Assembly (NCBI GenBank): GCA_023678885.1
Contig: CM042962.1
Location: forward strand, 23,326,336 to 23,390,335
DNA length: 64,000 nucleotides
Direction of reading: 5' to 3'
DNA from: Pogostemon cablin
Taxonomy: Eukaryota; Streptophyta; Magnoliopsida; Lamiales; Lamiaceae
This document shows positions 18,481 to 30,436 of this stretch, piece after piece; position 1 is the first letter of the stretch; every line of letters starts with the position of its first letter. The translations under genes and the position numbers were made by a program. The notes beneath the pieces are model-generated. The model saw only the letters and a program-made list of their open reading frames with translations, did no database searches and had not been told where the DNA came from.

Positions 18481-20475
18481 AGAAAGGTGAGGTGTTGAGT
18501 GTAGACAAGAAGAGGGAAAGAAAGTATTTGAAGGTGAGGATGCGAAAAGACTGTCCTCTGATCCAGTAGTTCAAAAGTGGTAATCCGTCGTCTCTCCGAC
18601 ATTAAACATGAGTGCCTATTGGGGGCTTGTCCCTTCTGTTTTATTGCTTTATTTCTTTTGTGTGAGTGAGGATTTATTATATTTGAAGTGCTCACGCTTC
18701 GGCAATTACATCTCTTTTCAAACTTAGTTTCGACTTATGTTTTTACTAAGTTTGGGGGGTGTGATGTACTTACCTCGTCTTATGAGCACCAAGGGTATAA
18801 TTCTTCCTTTCGTTTGTTGTTTGTTTGTTAGGAGGTTGATTTTTTGCGGCATATTAATATTTTAACCGGTGTTGGTATGCTGATTTTTTGCAACTTACCT
18901 AATGTTTAGTGTGTTGTGTTGGTGTGTCTAGTGTGTGGAGTCGATTAGATAGTCAATTGAGTCTTTCTTATAGTTCTCCTATTTTATTATTAACGAATCC
19001 TGTGATGATGAGTATGTTTGAGCTTTGATGATAGTATAAGGCAAAAGAGGGGGAAGACGAGTTCCACGATGAGGCTTGACCAGATCGAGTTGAATAACTC
19101 GAGGAGCTCGTGATCGCTTTGAAGGATGAAAATCAGGTGCCCTCGTTTCCTTATTCTAATATTTATGTATGCTATTAATTCATGAGAGTTGAAGGATTGA
19201 GTTTTTTGGCGATCCATGTGAGCTTATATTGTTTAAATTGTGCTTGGAATTCATATGCTTTTGAAATTGATGAAGGAAGTGTACTTGTCTTATATTGCGA
19301 TATGAAGTTCTATGTATACTTGTGGGATATTGCTTACCATGAAAGGTGCTATGTCACTTGTTAAATACCCATGTGAGATTTTGAGCCTCGTTGATCATGT
19401 ACATAATCACATGATATTTCTTTTCTGATGAGTATCGTTCTTGTGTGTGTATTCTAGAACTTGCCTCTTGTCTTATTTGAAACTACATGTGTGTTAGATG
19501 ATGAGAGATGATTTTAGGCCATCCTTGAATTTATGTGTCACTTAGCCAAATAATTCCCTACCGAATAATGTTTATCCATAGTTAGCCCCGTTGAGCCTAA
19601 AAATCTCATTCTATGGCACCCTACGAGAAATAACCACTTTGAGCCTCTGAGTTTTTTAAGCCTTGATTATGAAGAGAATTAATGACTTTTCAAAGTGTGT
19701 TGATGGAGTTTTATAACAACTTGGGAAGAATGAAATTGGTGTTGAAACAGTGATTGATCAGAGCTTGAAAATGCATCTAAGAAAAATCATGGAGTAGTGC
19801 TTAAATCTAGTACTCCATTGAACTAAACACTCTAGGGTAGTGCTTAAATATTGTACCCTATGGAGGATGCGTGAGGTAGTGCCCGAAACTGGTACCTCAA
19901 GAAAAAAGAAAAAAAAAGAGGAGGAAATAATGTTGTGCTTGGAAAAAAGTGAAAGAGTTGAGGAGGATGTTGTGCTTAATTGAAGTGATGAGGAAGAATG
20001 AAAGATCGAGAGAGAGTGCACACTTAATTGATCCGAGTTTTGAGTCACTTATCTATATATATTTCCTACCTTAACCAAAGAGCCAACATTACATCCAAAA
20101 GAAAAGTCCTTTTTGATCCCGTTGTCGAATCATGCTTTTAGTGGTGGAGAGTTTGAGATTTTTGGCAAGCTTATGGTTACGCATGCACGTGAAATGAATA
20201 TGAGTGTAAACACCTTAACCCATAAGTGTACATCTTTTACACTTGAGTACGAGTGATATATACTTCTCGTGAGAACATGTCAATGGAGCATTTGAATTGG
20301 TGGTGATTGTCTTATCTTGTATGCTAAGAATTGATTATTACATGTAATGAGAGTTGCATGACTTAAGTTGAGGATAATTGCATTTTGAATGGAGTATTTG
20401 TCATAGTCCTTGTTTCCCCACTAATTTTCTATCTCTTTCTCTTTATTTTTATTTTGTTGCCTCGGGACGAGGAAA
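18481..20475 (+). other. 3' noncoding internal region, copy 1
   Basis: After deletion of RT to integrase the copy resumes at the post-integrase sequence (CGTCTCTCCGACATTAAACAT, 18,588). A purine tract AAGTTTGGGGGGTG (about 18,749) then lies 15 bp before a conserved TGTACTTACCTCGTCTTATG. About 1.7 kb of noncoding DNA follows, shared by all copies. It holds a GAGTT-GAAT-AACTC hairpin (19,087-19,100) and the hairpin triplet (19,789-19,899). It ends at GCCTCGGGACGAG (20,459-20,472), normally 15-20 bp from the 3' LTR. I see no gene here. Confidence 0.8.
19789..19899 (+). other. triple-hairpin element, copy 1
   Basis: Three consecutive stem-loops: ATGGAGTA...TACTCCAT (19,789-19,818), TAGGGTA...TACCCTA (19,833-19,860) and TGAGGTA...TACCTCA (19,872-19,899). 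All three stems are perfect in this copy. Each has a 14-nt loop: GTGCTTAAATCTAG, GTGCTTAAATATTG and GTGCCCGAAACTGG. All share the inner GTA/TAC pairs, while the outer pairs differ between hairpins but stay complementary. Confidence 0.8.
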
Positions 20476-21692
20476 AGGTCTTATATTGGCACAAGTGTCT
20501 TATATTTGATATATTTAAGAAAAAGGTGCGTTTGATGTGTTTTATTGTGTTTTAGGTGAAAAAAGGATCAAAAGTGAAAAGTTGGAGAAAAGGTGCAACT
20601 TGTGTATTAATGATGAAAAACGCACGTCCAACTTGTGTAATTTTTTTGCATTTTTGTATAGCTCAAAAGTGGATGTATGATACATGGTTGGAAAGCCACA
20701 GAAGAGAGGGTCGTTTTGGGGTAAAGAACACCTTAATCGGAATCTAAACGAGAAAGTTATGAGCAAAGTGGTGACGTCGCGCGAGTGTGCCGAACAGAAC
20801 AGCTGTGTCACTTTCCATGGCATGTTACACCTTCAAATCTTGGAGTTTTTGTTAGTTTGTAGATAGAAAGCAAGGAAGAGAGAATCACGTGAGCGCAAAA
20901 ATCACTCAAATCGGAGCTTGTATGTAGAAGTTATGCATGAAACGGTAAGACTGCATAAGTTGATTCGACCCGAACCAATGGTTGAACCACTCGTGTCGTG
21001 GTCGAACCAGCAGCCTGAAAATTATAGAAGTGTGGTTCGACTAGACATGAGGTCGAACCATGGTCGAACCACATGCTTGGAGTGCTAAAAATCGTCAATT
21101 TCGATTCGACCATGGCTCGACCAAGCCAATAGGTCGAACCAAAGGCCTGGGACAGCTCCAAATCCAATTTTTACACCCCTAGTGCGTGTTTCTACGTATT
21201 TTCATCTTAAAAAGCCCATCCAAGGTCCATAAGGAGAGTTTGCGATGAGAGGCGACAGAAGTGTGGTTCGACCACGACATTGTGGTTCGACCAAGCATGG
21301 TGGTAAAACCATGGTCAAACCAAAAGCCTAAAGGGATGTCGTTGGTGATTCGACCATGAAATCTTGGTTCGACCGGCCATTCGGGTCGAACGATATACCT
21401 GCCAACGAATTATAGAAGTGTGATACATGGTTGAAAAGCCACAGAAGAGAGGATCGCGTGAGCATAAGAATCACTCAAATCGAAGCTCAGATGTGGAAGT
21501 TATGCGCGAAACGGTGAGACTGCGCAAGCTAATTCGAGCTGGTTCGACCAGCAGGAGAGTGGTTCCACCAGCATCAATGGTCAAACCAGGCGAAGAGAGA
21601 CGACAGAGGTGTGGTTCGACCACGACATTGTGGTTCGACCAAGCATGGTGGTCGAACCGTTCGGGTCGAACTATAGACCTGCCAACGAATTA
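20476..21692 (+). repeat. damaged LTR, rearranged, of the Athila-like family
   Basis: LTR sequence begins about 75 bp inside the normal start and runs to the block before the TATA box (GGTCCATAAGGAGAG, about 21,223). It then jumps to GGTTCGACC-rich DNA. A piece of about 100-170 bp (GTGGTTCGACC ... CCTGCCAACGAATTA) occurs twice, at about 21,250-21,416 and 21,597-21,692, with the LTR block GCCACAGAAGAGAGG between. The TATA and transcript-start part is absent here. Confidence 0.75.
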
Positions 21693-23392
21693 CTGGCCTT
21701 TCTATTCCTTTTTATCCCACTTTATCCCAAGCCTCATTACAATCATTTAAAAGTCCTTTTGATGTTTGCACAATGCTCGAACTTGGAGCAAGCCTATGGT
21801 AATGTCTTATCTTGTTTAATTTTGAGTGTTTTGCTACCCATTACATATACTTTAGCGTTATTGAGCGAAACCATTGTGAGGCCATGAACTCTTGAATTCT
21901 TGTATTCTACGTAAGTTGCAAATTTTTGTGAGGCATTCTATCACTCATTTGTATTTGGTGCACCTTATTTAATCTCGTTTGAAAGAGTCATTATTTTGCT
22001 ATCAATTGCATATGATTTTCATTTTTCATATACTTTGTTTTTGTCTTGTTTTGCTTGAGGACAAGCAAAGTTTTAGGTGTGGGTAGTTTGATAAGTCGTA
22101 ATTTTACCTCATTATTTTAGATGAATTCATATATATTGTTATGTGAGTTGTGAATTATTTAGTGTAATTACGACTTATTTATATTTTTCTCACTTGAACT
22201 TTAATTATTTTATTTCTTATTGAAACAGGCCAAAATAGAGATAAATTGTACCGTCACATTAATTTATTTTTGTGTAATTGTTACAATACAATAGTCTTTA
22301 TTGCAGGAAATAAAGATTTGACCAAGGCAAATTAAGGAGGGATTTGATTTGAAGATATTAAGGAAACTTACCAAAAAGATTGGAGATGCAATGAACCTGG
22401 ACACTCTTCAAAAAGGAAAGAAATCAATTAGGTTTCTTGGGGGACAAGAAGATAAATAAGGAGGATATATACATCATATCACATCCACGATCTAACGTTG
22501 GATCACGTTGGAAGGCAGGATTCCACGCGAAGGCAGATTGGGAGAGCAGGAGACGCACCACTCATGAAGAACAGTATCGGTTCTTTTGTTTTATATTTTT
22601 AATTTAGTTTTTATTATGTAATTTCATTTCTAGTCCGAGGGTTGTGAACCTCCCATGAATTATTTATTTGATTGTTTTGAATTTTATATTGAAAACTTTT
22701 ATATGAATATATCTTATTGCATGCATTGAATCGATTTTATAATAATTTGATAATTATTTTAGACTGACCATCTAGATTAATTATTAAATTGTTTATTGCT
22801 ATTTCATGATCCATGATTCGTAATTGTTGTGAGGATTGAATTGAGTAGCGAAATAGAGGAAGTCCCTCTAGGTGTAATAAGATCCAAGTTGTATGATTTC
22901 TAGCCGGTTTTTATAGCTTAGTAATTCTAATGTTTGGTGTCTTAATGCATTTGTGAGTTCAAATCCATAGGGTCACTCGTAAATAGTGTAATTTAGTGGT
23001 CGTACCCTAAATTGCTAAACATAAGAACATTTCGGGTTAATTTGGTTGTACCATTAGCCTAGGGATTTGAGTTTGTATAATTGTTGACATGTTTAATTCG
23101 TGCAATTTTATGAATTAGGATATGGGAGGGGATCAAATCCTTAGACTAGGTATTCAATTTTATTTGTTTATCTTATTTTTATATTTTCTTGCAATTTTAA
23201 TTATTTACTTTCATGTTTATTAGTTGTTAGATTTAATCCATCCCCTTAGTTACTTTCTTAAAAAAATGATTAATTCAATTTAAATTTGATTACTCCCTGT
23301 GGGTTCGACCCGTACTTATCCTACTACACTCTAGTGTAGATTTGTTCGGAAAATTACAAATCTTATTTTTGGGTGCCGGCGACAGCACACCA
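21693..23392 (+). mobile_element. 3' end of a Tat-like Ty3 element with its LTR, nested
   Basis: About 400 bp of 3' internal sequence leads to CTTGAGGACAAGCAAAG (22,057) and a polypurine tract AGGTGTGGGTAGT. The LTR follows, 22,089-23,392, starting TGATAAGTCG and ending CAGCACACCA, 1304 bp. The GAGGACAAGCAAA...GGTGTGGG layout before TGATAA and the CCTGTGGGTTCGACCC block before the LTR end are typical of Tat-type elements. The 5' part is missing, so this is a truncated copy sitting in the Athila-like LTR. Confidence 0.75.
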
Positions 23393-24925
23393 TTTAAGTT
23401 GCAACTGATATCCTTCATACTTGGGGATTAATTTTGCATGCAAAGAATGCGCATCAAGTTCTTGGCGCTGCTGCCGCCAACATTACATCCAAAAGAAAAG
23501 TCCTTTTTGATCTTATTGTTGAATCATACTTTAAGTGGTGGAGAGTTTGAGATATTTGGCAAGCTTATGGTTACGCATGCCTGGAGTGCGAAAAATCGTC
23601 GATTTCGATTCGACCATGGTTTGACCAATCCCATAGGTCGAACCAAAGGCCTGGGACAGCTCCAAATCCAAATTTTACACCCCATAGTGCATGTTTCTGA
23701 GTGTTTTAGTCGTAAAAAGCCCATCCAAGGTCCATAAGGAGAGCTTACAAGTATAAAAGGGGATGTAGATCACAATATTATTAAATTGGATTGGAGAACC
23801 ACAACACTATCATCCTATACCCTACAAGGGGGGATCACCCCCCAACTATCATCCACATCTTTTCCTTCATCTATCCATCACTGTGAAGATTTGTCTGTGG
23901 AATCAAGAGGAGAACCAAGAGGAGGATTCAAGACGGAGAAGGACGCGACGACTCCCGCATCTAGGGTTTTATTCATTTTCTAATTTACCTTGTATTTTTC
24001 AGACAAATGGGTAAGATCTATCCAACCCCCATGATTGTTCTTCGCAACATCATGGGCTAGAACCGTTTTGGTAGATCTAGGGTTTTAAAGGTTTTAAGAA
24101 TTAATTGAACTTCGTGTGTATACTCCGTACAACACTACTTGTTGATTGATTTTATATATGATTATGGTTTCTTAATCCATATTCATGGTCGTTTTGTGCA
24201 TCATTAACTATTATGTAGAGTCTTAATATATATCTTGGTTATTGATTGAGTGATTTCACTGCTGAGCGAGATTCCATGTTATGATTCTAAGTGAGGGGAC
24301 TCCGAAGCTTCATTAGAACTGTCATATATGAATACTTGTTAATTGAATCTAATTCGGGTTAATACGTAGGACAAAGAGGATAATTTCATAGTAACTATAA
24401 AGGGAGATCATACCGGGTTAGAGTACCGATTGGCTAGAGAAATAATTAATACTGATAGTACTTAGAAAGGGGGTGAATTATATCTCTTACTCCAAGGTTA
24501 TTCACACGTGTTACACGCATATTTACTTGTGTCTATAGAGTAGATTTGCATGACTTATTAATGCGTTCATATTCCACAAGGCAGAGTCGGATATTGATAC
24601 CCGAAAGGTAGATTAATGAGTGAAACCGAATTATCCTAGAGCTACCTATTCTCCATTCTTGAGTCACTTTCGAATTCTTCTAAGTGCTTTTATTTTAATT
24701 GTTATTTTAATTAATTTGTTAGTAGATTGATAATTAAATTCTCAAACTTAATTTCCACTTGTCTTAATTAATTTAGTAAATAATTAAATTGATAATACGC
24801 CGTCCTTTGGGTTCGATATTTAACTTGGTCGCTTTCTTAAGCTACAACTGATATCCTTAACACTTGGGGATTAATTTTGCGTGTAAAGAAAACGCGCATA
24901 AAATTTTTAGCGTCGTTGCTGCTGA
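23393..24925 (+). repeat. composite of Athila-like LTR pieces and internal fragment
   Basis: In order: an LTR tail ending GCATCA (23,456) with a decayed PBS (TTGGCGCTGCTGCC, 23,462), a 100-bp internal fragment (AACATTACATCC..., about 23,478-23,578), then an LTR from mid-U3 (about 23,579) to its end (24,900) with a TATA box at 23,752 and a poor PBS (TAGCGTCGTTGCTG). The internal-to-LTR join falls at a shared CATGC. The same two sequences occur unjoined at 41.07 and 42.06 kb. Confidence 0.75.
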
Positions 24926-26275
24926 ACTGCCAAAAGTTCATATTGTTGAGTTTGCACCAAGAACTAAGCACTACCCTAGGGTATTTGTTTCCATGGAGTA
25001 CTAAATTTAAGCACTACTCAATGCTTTTCCTTAGATGCAATTTTAAGCTCAATCAATGTTTCAACACCAATTTCATTACTTCAGAAACTGTTATAAAACT
25101 CTATCAATACACTTTGAAAAACCATTAATTCTCGTCATGATAGAATCAAGGCTCAAAAAATTCAGATGCTCAAATTGGTTATTTCTCGTACACTGCCAAG
25201 AATGAGATTTTTAGGCTCAACGGGGCTAACTACGTATAAATATCATTCGGTAGGGAATTATTTGGCTAAATGACTTATATATTCAAGGATGACCTAAAAT
25301 CATCTCCCATCATCTAACACACATTTAGTTTCAAATAAGAAAAGAGGCAAGTTCTAGAATACACACACAAGAATGATACTCACCAGAAAGAAATATCATG
25401 TGATTATGTACATGATTTAAAGGCTCAAATTCTCACATGGTTTTTAACAATTTACAGAGCATTTTTCATGGTAAGTAATATCTCACAAGTACACATAGAA
25501 CTTCATATCACAACATAACTCAAGTTCACTTCCTTCATTAATTTCAAGAGCATATGAATTTCAGGCACAATTAAAACAATATAAGCTCATGTGTATCACA
25601 ACCATAAACTCAATCCTTCTACTCCTAATAGTTTAAAGCACACATAAAAATTAGAATAAGGAAATGAGGGCACCTGATTTTTCTCTTTCAAAATGTTCAC
25701 GAGCTCCTCGAGTTGTTCAACTCGATTAGGTCAAAACCTCAGTGTAGAACTCATCTTGCCACTCTTTTACCTTTTCTATCATCAAAACTCAAACACATTC
25801 ATCATCACAAGATTCATCAATAATAAAATATAAAAACTATGAGAAAGACTCAATTGACTATCTAATCGACTCCATACACTAGACACACCAACACAACACA
25901 CTAAACATTAGGTAAGTTGCAAAAAATCGACATACCAAGATTGGTTAAAGTATCAATATGCCGCAAAAAATCAACCTCCTAACAAACAAACAACTAACGC
26001 AAGGAAAAATTATACTTTTAGTGCTCATAAGATGAGGTAAGTACATTACACCCCCCAAACTTAGTAAAAATGCAAGTTGAAACTAAGTTTGAAAACAGAT
26101 GTAATTGATGAAGCGTGAGCACCTCAAATATAATAAATCCTCACTCACACGAGAGAAATAATAAAGCAATAAAATAGAAGAGACAAGCCCCCAACAGGCG
26201 CTCATGTTTAACGTCAGAGAGTCACGATAGTTAAAGTCTAAATTCCCAGCAACGGCGCAAAGAAGATGTGCACTA
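24926..26275 (-). repeat. inverted fragment: Athila-like 3' internal region joined directly to a PBS
   Basis: On the minus strand it starts at a decayed PBS (GCGCCGTTGCTGGGA, about 26,263-26,249) that is joined directly to the post-integrase sequence. It then runs through the conserved TGTACTTACCTC... region, the GAGTTGAACAACTC hairpin (about 25,705) and part of the hairpin triplet (about 25,030-24,965). Gag and pol are wholly absent. It lies in opposite orientation to the pieces on both sides. Confidence 0.75.
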
Positions 26276-26292
26276 GAAAGTTTTATGAATTA

Positions 26293-27174
26293 TGTCGGGT
26301 GCCCAATGGTGCAAAGTTTGTTTTTGGTTCGATGTTGTCCTAAGTGTGGTGACACTTTGAACAACACTGTATGTATCAGAATGTAACATGACTAAGTATA
26401 GAACAAGTTGTAAATCAGCGAAAGACTTAACACACGGATTACTCAATCTTTCCACAAACTTTTGCAAGTTTGTGGCGGCCTCATGGCACAAATATCACTA
26501 TTGGAAAATGTGATTATAAAAACAGACTCTTAGGTATGGAAACAATTCTTCTACCCTTCGAATACAAAATCGGATATAAAATCCAAACACGTTCCCAAAT
26601 GGCAGAACCTAGACTTGTTAGAATCTAAGCCTACTTCACATATGGGCTTCCACTGCCTGTGAACAGCGCATACAAAACGTACGGGAATAACAGTAGACAA
26701 CTGATGTTGAACCAAGTGTTACAACACCAGTACAAATACTATGACAGAAACATATCTAGGATCTTTTACACTGTATAGTGGGATTGCCTTTTCGATCACT
26801 TTACTTGGCAACTAGCAGCTTCCATTTATAGATGGCTGCAGGCTCCAAATGATGAGTGGTCCATGTAAAAGATGTAGATTGCACCCATGCAGACTCGAAT
26901 AACTGCCCACTAAGAGAGGTAGTTATTTTCGCCTTCTAGATCCTTCTAGAGCTTCCGGATCTTTCCAGTTTGCTCCAGGGACTTCAAGGTCTGCGTTTGA
27001 CTTAGTCTTTGCATCCAACACGTTCAGCACTTCAACCGCAACAACCCTGAAAGCAACATTAAGCACAACACCAGTCGAAACAACAAACCAACATTAGTCG
27101 TTAATACAATAACTGGTGGAGGACAGGTGTGATTCCAGATGTGATGACACTGGTCTCAACACTTCACATCAACA
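26293..27174 (-). repeat. 3' LTR of the SIRE-like Copia element (882 bp)
   Basis: It keeps a TATAAATGG box on the minus strand (within 26,822-26,831) in the position expected for the U3 promoter. Confidence 0.9.
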
Positions 27175-27186
27175 ATCTCTCCCAAT

Positions 27187-28029
27187 CACATCTATCTACG
27201 ACCACATAACCTGATGCAAGAAAACAATGCAGAGCAAGATATCCAAAGTAATACATCAGATGTTAGTTTGACAGTTGTGCAAAAAATAACTAAGCATTCT
27301 AATGCATAATTACCAAAGTGATTAAAGATAATCACTTAAGTAACATATAAGTCCAGAGCTTAGATCAGAGTTTAAACAGAAAAAATAAAGTAAAGTATCC
27401 AGTCAACATCAGAAAATAAATATCAGTTTAACATCCCATCATCAAATAGTTAGAAAAGTTAGTGAGGCAGCAGCATCGTTTAGTCATTAGTAGCAACAAG
27501 CATCAACACTTTGATCTCTTTACTGATCTCCCCCTCACCATGTGAACTCCCCCTAAGTTGCAGCATTACCAGCAACATCACCAGCAGTATCACCTGCATC
27601 AGGAACATTTCCAGCAACATTTCCTTCTTCCAGTTCATCAGTGATGTCCTCAATCACAATTCCTCCAAGTAAAAGCTTTCAACTGCAGTAGGTTCAGCAG
27701 CAGCCGGTATATCTCCCCTTGTGGGTGTGGATAGCAGCTTACACCAGAACTGATCTCTTTGTTCTAGAATGTCTGCTTCTCTGTTCAGTACATTGGCTTG
27801 GAGTCTGAGGTTCGAGACATGGCGTGCCAGAGCAGCAGCTTGTTGCTCAATATACTTGCAATTCAGAGTAACAGAGATAACTTCTCCAGCTTGTGCAGAA
27901 GTATCAGTATGAACCGAAGTGTTGGCAGTATCAGGAGCAACATTCTGAGTATTAGCAGTAGTAGGGCAGGAGCATAAGGTAGATCGACTACACGGTTATC
28001 TTCAAGCAGTGGTTTAACAATACCAATGA
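27187..28029 (-). other. 3' region between env-like ORF and polypurine tract (SIRE-like element)
   Basis: It contains the tail of the decayed env-like frame at its right end and then noncoding sequence with purine-rich tracts (minus strand GGGGGAGTTCACATGGTGAG near 27,555). No separate gene. Confidence 0.6.
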
Positions 28030-29805
28030 TTAGATCACTTGAGGAAAGAAAATCACCTTTACCTTTCCTAGCACCTTGACTAGTTAATAATCAATGAATC
28101 AAAGCAGGATAAGGTAACTTGCCAACCTTGGAGATATTCCACCATAACTGATCAGATTCTTGTAAATCTAAGGTTAAAAGGCAGGTTCTTTCCTATCTTA
28201 TAGATCAACACAACATGCTCAGTGGTAACTCGATTGGTATTGGAGGAAGGCAGCAAATTGTAAACACATTGCTTGTGCAAGATGCATGTAAACTAGTCAT
28301 ACTTGGAATGAACAACTTCTTAGGCCAACTAACTATTAAACCTCTAGTTATCACATACACAATCTCATCCATATCATCAATTTCATCATCACTATCAGCA
28401 TTCACAGTCCCTAAACACTCATTAATCTTTGTAGGAGAAAAATCATAAATCTCACCCCTAAAGAAAATTTTCCAAATTTGGGACTTGTACTCTTAATCAT
28501 ACTAGCATAGATGTGGGCATAAAACTCACATACCCAATTGGTGTAGAATGAGGTACAGTACCTGAGTGATTTCAGTAAGCTTCTCTCTCTGAAGAAGTTG
28601 ATGAGGTTGCGTGGAGTGAGGTTGGCATCCTTTATCTTTCTTTCATGAATTATGTCCTTTTTGGCAAACTTTTTGTATCTGGCCTTGCCATCAGTGAAGT
28701 AGAAGTTCCAAATTCCGAAGTTTTCAACATCATAGTCAGAATCATCAGATATATCATCAGCATCATCAGGGGACTCCTCACCATCATCATCTTCACCATC
28801 AGAACTCTCAACATTTTGAACATCAGCATCCTTATCAGATTCATCAGATTCTGCACCTTCGTCAGTATCCTCAGGTGCATCATCTTCATCATCAGAAGAT
28901 GAAGATGAATCAGGGTCAGGATGAGAGGGTTCTGCATCGGCAACAGTAGGTGTAGGCACTGAGGCGGCAACATCTATGGCAACATCATCAATTAACTGGT
29001 TCAGATTAGCATTTTCCTCATCAGATTCATCTGATGTTGCCTCAGGAGCGGTAACATCAGACACAACTTTCTTTCCTCTTTATCTCTTCTTCAAAGCTTT
29101 GCAAAGATCAGCTATAGTAGGATTTTCACCTGTAGCATCTACATCCATAGGAGCAGCTTCATCAGAATCAGAGATAGAGATAGGGGACTTCCCTTTTTCA
29201 GAGGTGGTTTCGTCCTGTGTAGTGCCTTTCTTACGGAGTCTGATCGACCAATGCTGTGAAGGCTCTTTACGTTTTGGAGCAGATGGTTTAGCAACCTTTG
29301 ACCTGATTGGAACCAGTGGTGATGAAGAGGGAGAAGACACTTGTGGATTCTGTTCAGCACGAGTAGGTGATGTATTTGGAGATGTAGGGACTTAAACAGG
29401 ATTCTGAGTCTCAACATTCTCTGAGGGTAGGCTTTCTTCAGGATTCACAAAAGGGACAATAACAGATGGGTTAAGAATATCGGTGGGAATTTCTGAGTGA
29501 GCTTCAGTGGGAATAGATGGTTCAAGGATGGGATTTTCAATTCTTGAAATAGTAATATTCGACCCAGCAAACTAAGTTCGAAGAGATTCAAGAATTGAAT
29601 CGGGTGTTCCAGCAGGAAGGACGATACTCTGAGGATGAGGGGTTCCAGAAACAGGGGCAGTCGGTTGTGTAGCAGCATTCAGATTGACATCTGGTGCAGC
29701 ATCCGACGCGACATTATCGACCATATCAACTAGGGTTTGGAGTGGATTTTGTGAGGAAGAGGGTTTGGATTTGAAAGTGGAACGGGTTGCTTTTGGAGGT
29801 GCCAT
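28030..29805 (-). pseudogene. env-like ORF of the SIRE-like element (interrupted)
   Basis: It starts MAPPKATRSTF at 29,805 and continues leftward in pieces. There is a stop after ILESLRT (29,572), another near 29,391, and one after CKALKKR (29,080). A very acidic Ser/Asp/Glu stretch (about 28,960-28,730) follows, then a globular part with NFYFTDGKARYKKF, FYTNWVCEFYAHIYAS and, after a frame slip, a WPKKLFIPS segment. This acidic N-half plus a conserved plant-transposon domain is what SIRE-type elements carry downstream of pol. No signal peptide or membrane span is visible, so calling it an envelope is convention only. The CAT/TCA-rich DNA here is simply the acidic coding repeat. Confidence 0.75.
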
Positions 29806-30436
29806 TTGAAATATGAGAGAAGATATGCAATGCAGCAGATAATGAAAACTCATGGCCACTAACACATATTTCATTAAAAATCGGCCATGATCAAATATGG
29901 AGAAACAATAATGCACGAAAATTAAAAAATGAAGAATAATAAATAAATACTATAAGTTCTATCACTTAATGTATTGAAAACAAATAATTTATAACAATTT
30001 TGTTAAGGCTAAAGACATTCTGGAAAAATCAATCAAGGATGAATAATTTAGGCACACATACACTTTTATCCTTTTGTGGATTTTTGATGCACTTAATCTC
30101 AAGATTTCATACTACCTTTTGAAAGATCACATCGTGGATGTCAGCCCCGTGTGTCTGGTTACTCAGTAGCAGTTCAAGAGTGTTCTTTATTCCCTTTTTG
30201 AAACAATAACAACCTTTTGAAAAGAACACATCATGGTTGTCAGCCCCGTGTGCCTAGTTACTCAGCATGTTTGGACCTTTGATTTTTTTAATAACTGTGT
30301 TTTTAGTGTATGTCCAGTAATACCTCAAGATTCAACCAGAATATAGTTAGCAGTAACAAAACAGGTTACCAAATCACTTAATTTCGACATAAAATGACAA
30401 AACTTACAGTAGTGTTGCCTCGAGTGTCAATACACT
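29806..30436 (-). other. pol to env-like spacer with a direct repeat
   Basis: Noncoding. Two imperfect copies of about 54 bp (containing GTCAGCCCCGTGTG...GTTACTCAG) start at about 30,117 and 30,213. They may form or bracket a splice or structural element used to express the downstream ORF. Confidence 0.6.

Noticed and set aside
28650..28973. Leucine/methionine-rich membrane-like ORFs opposite or alongside the env-like gene
   Set aside because: They are alternative-frame readings of the Asp/Glu/Ser codon repeat in the env-like ORF.
28030..29805. A true viral-type envelope gene in the SIRE-like element
   Set aside because: No signal peptide, membrane span or fusion motif is visible. The name env-like reflects position and lineage only.
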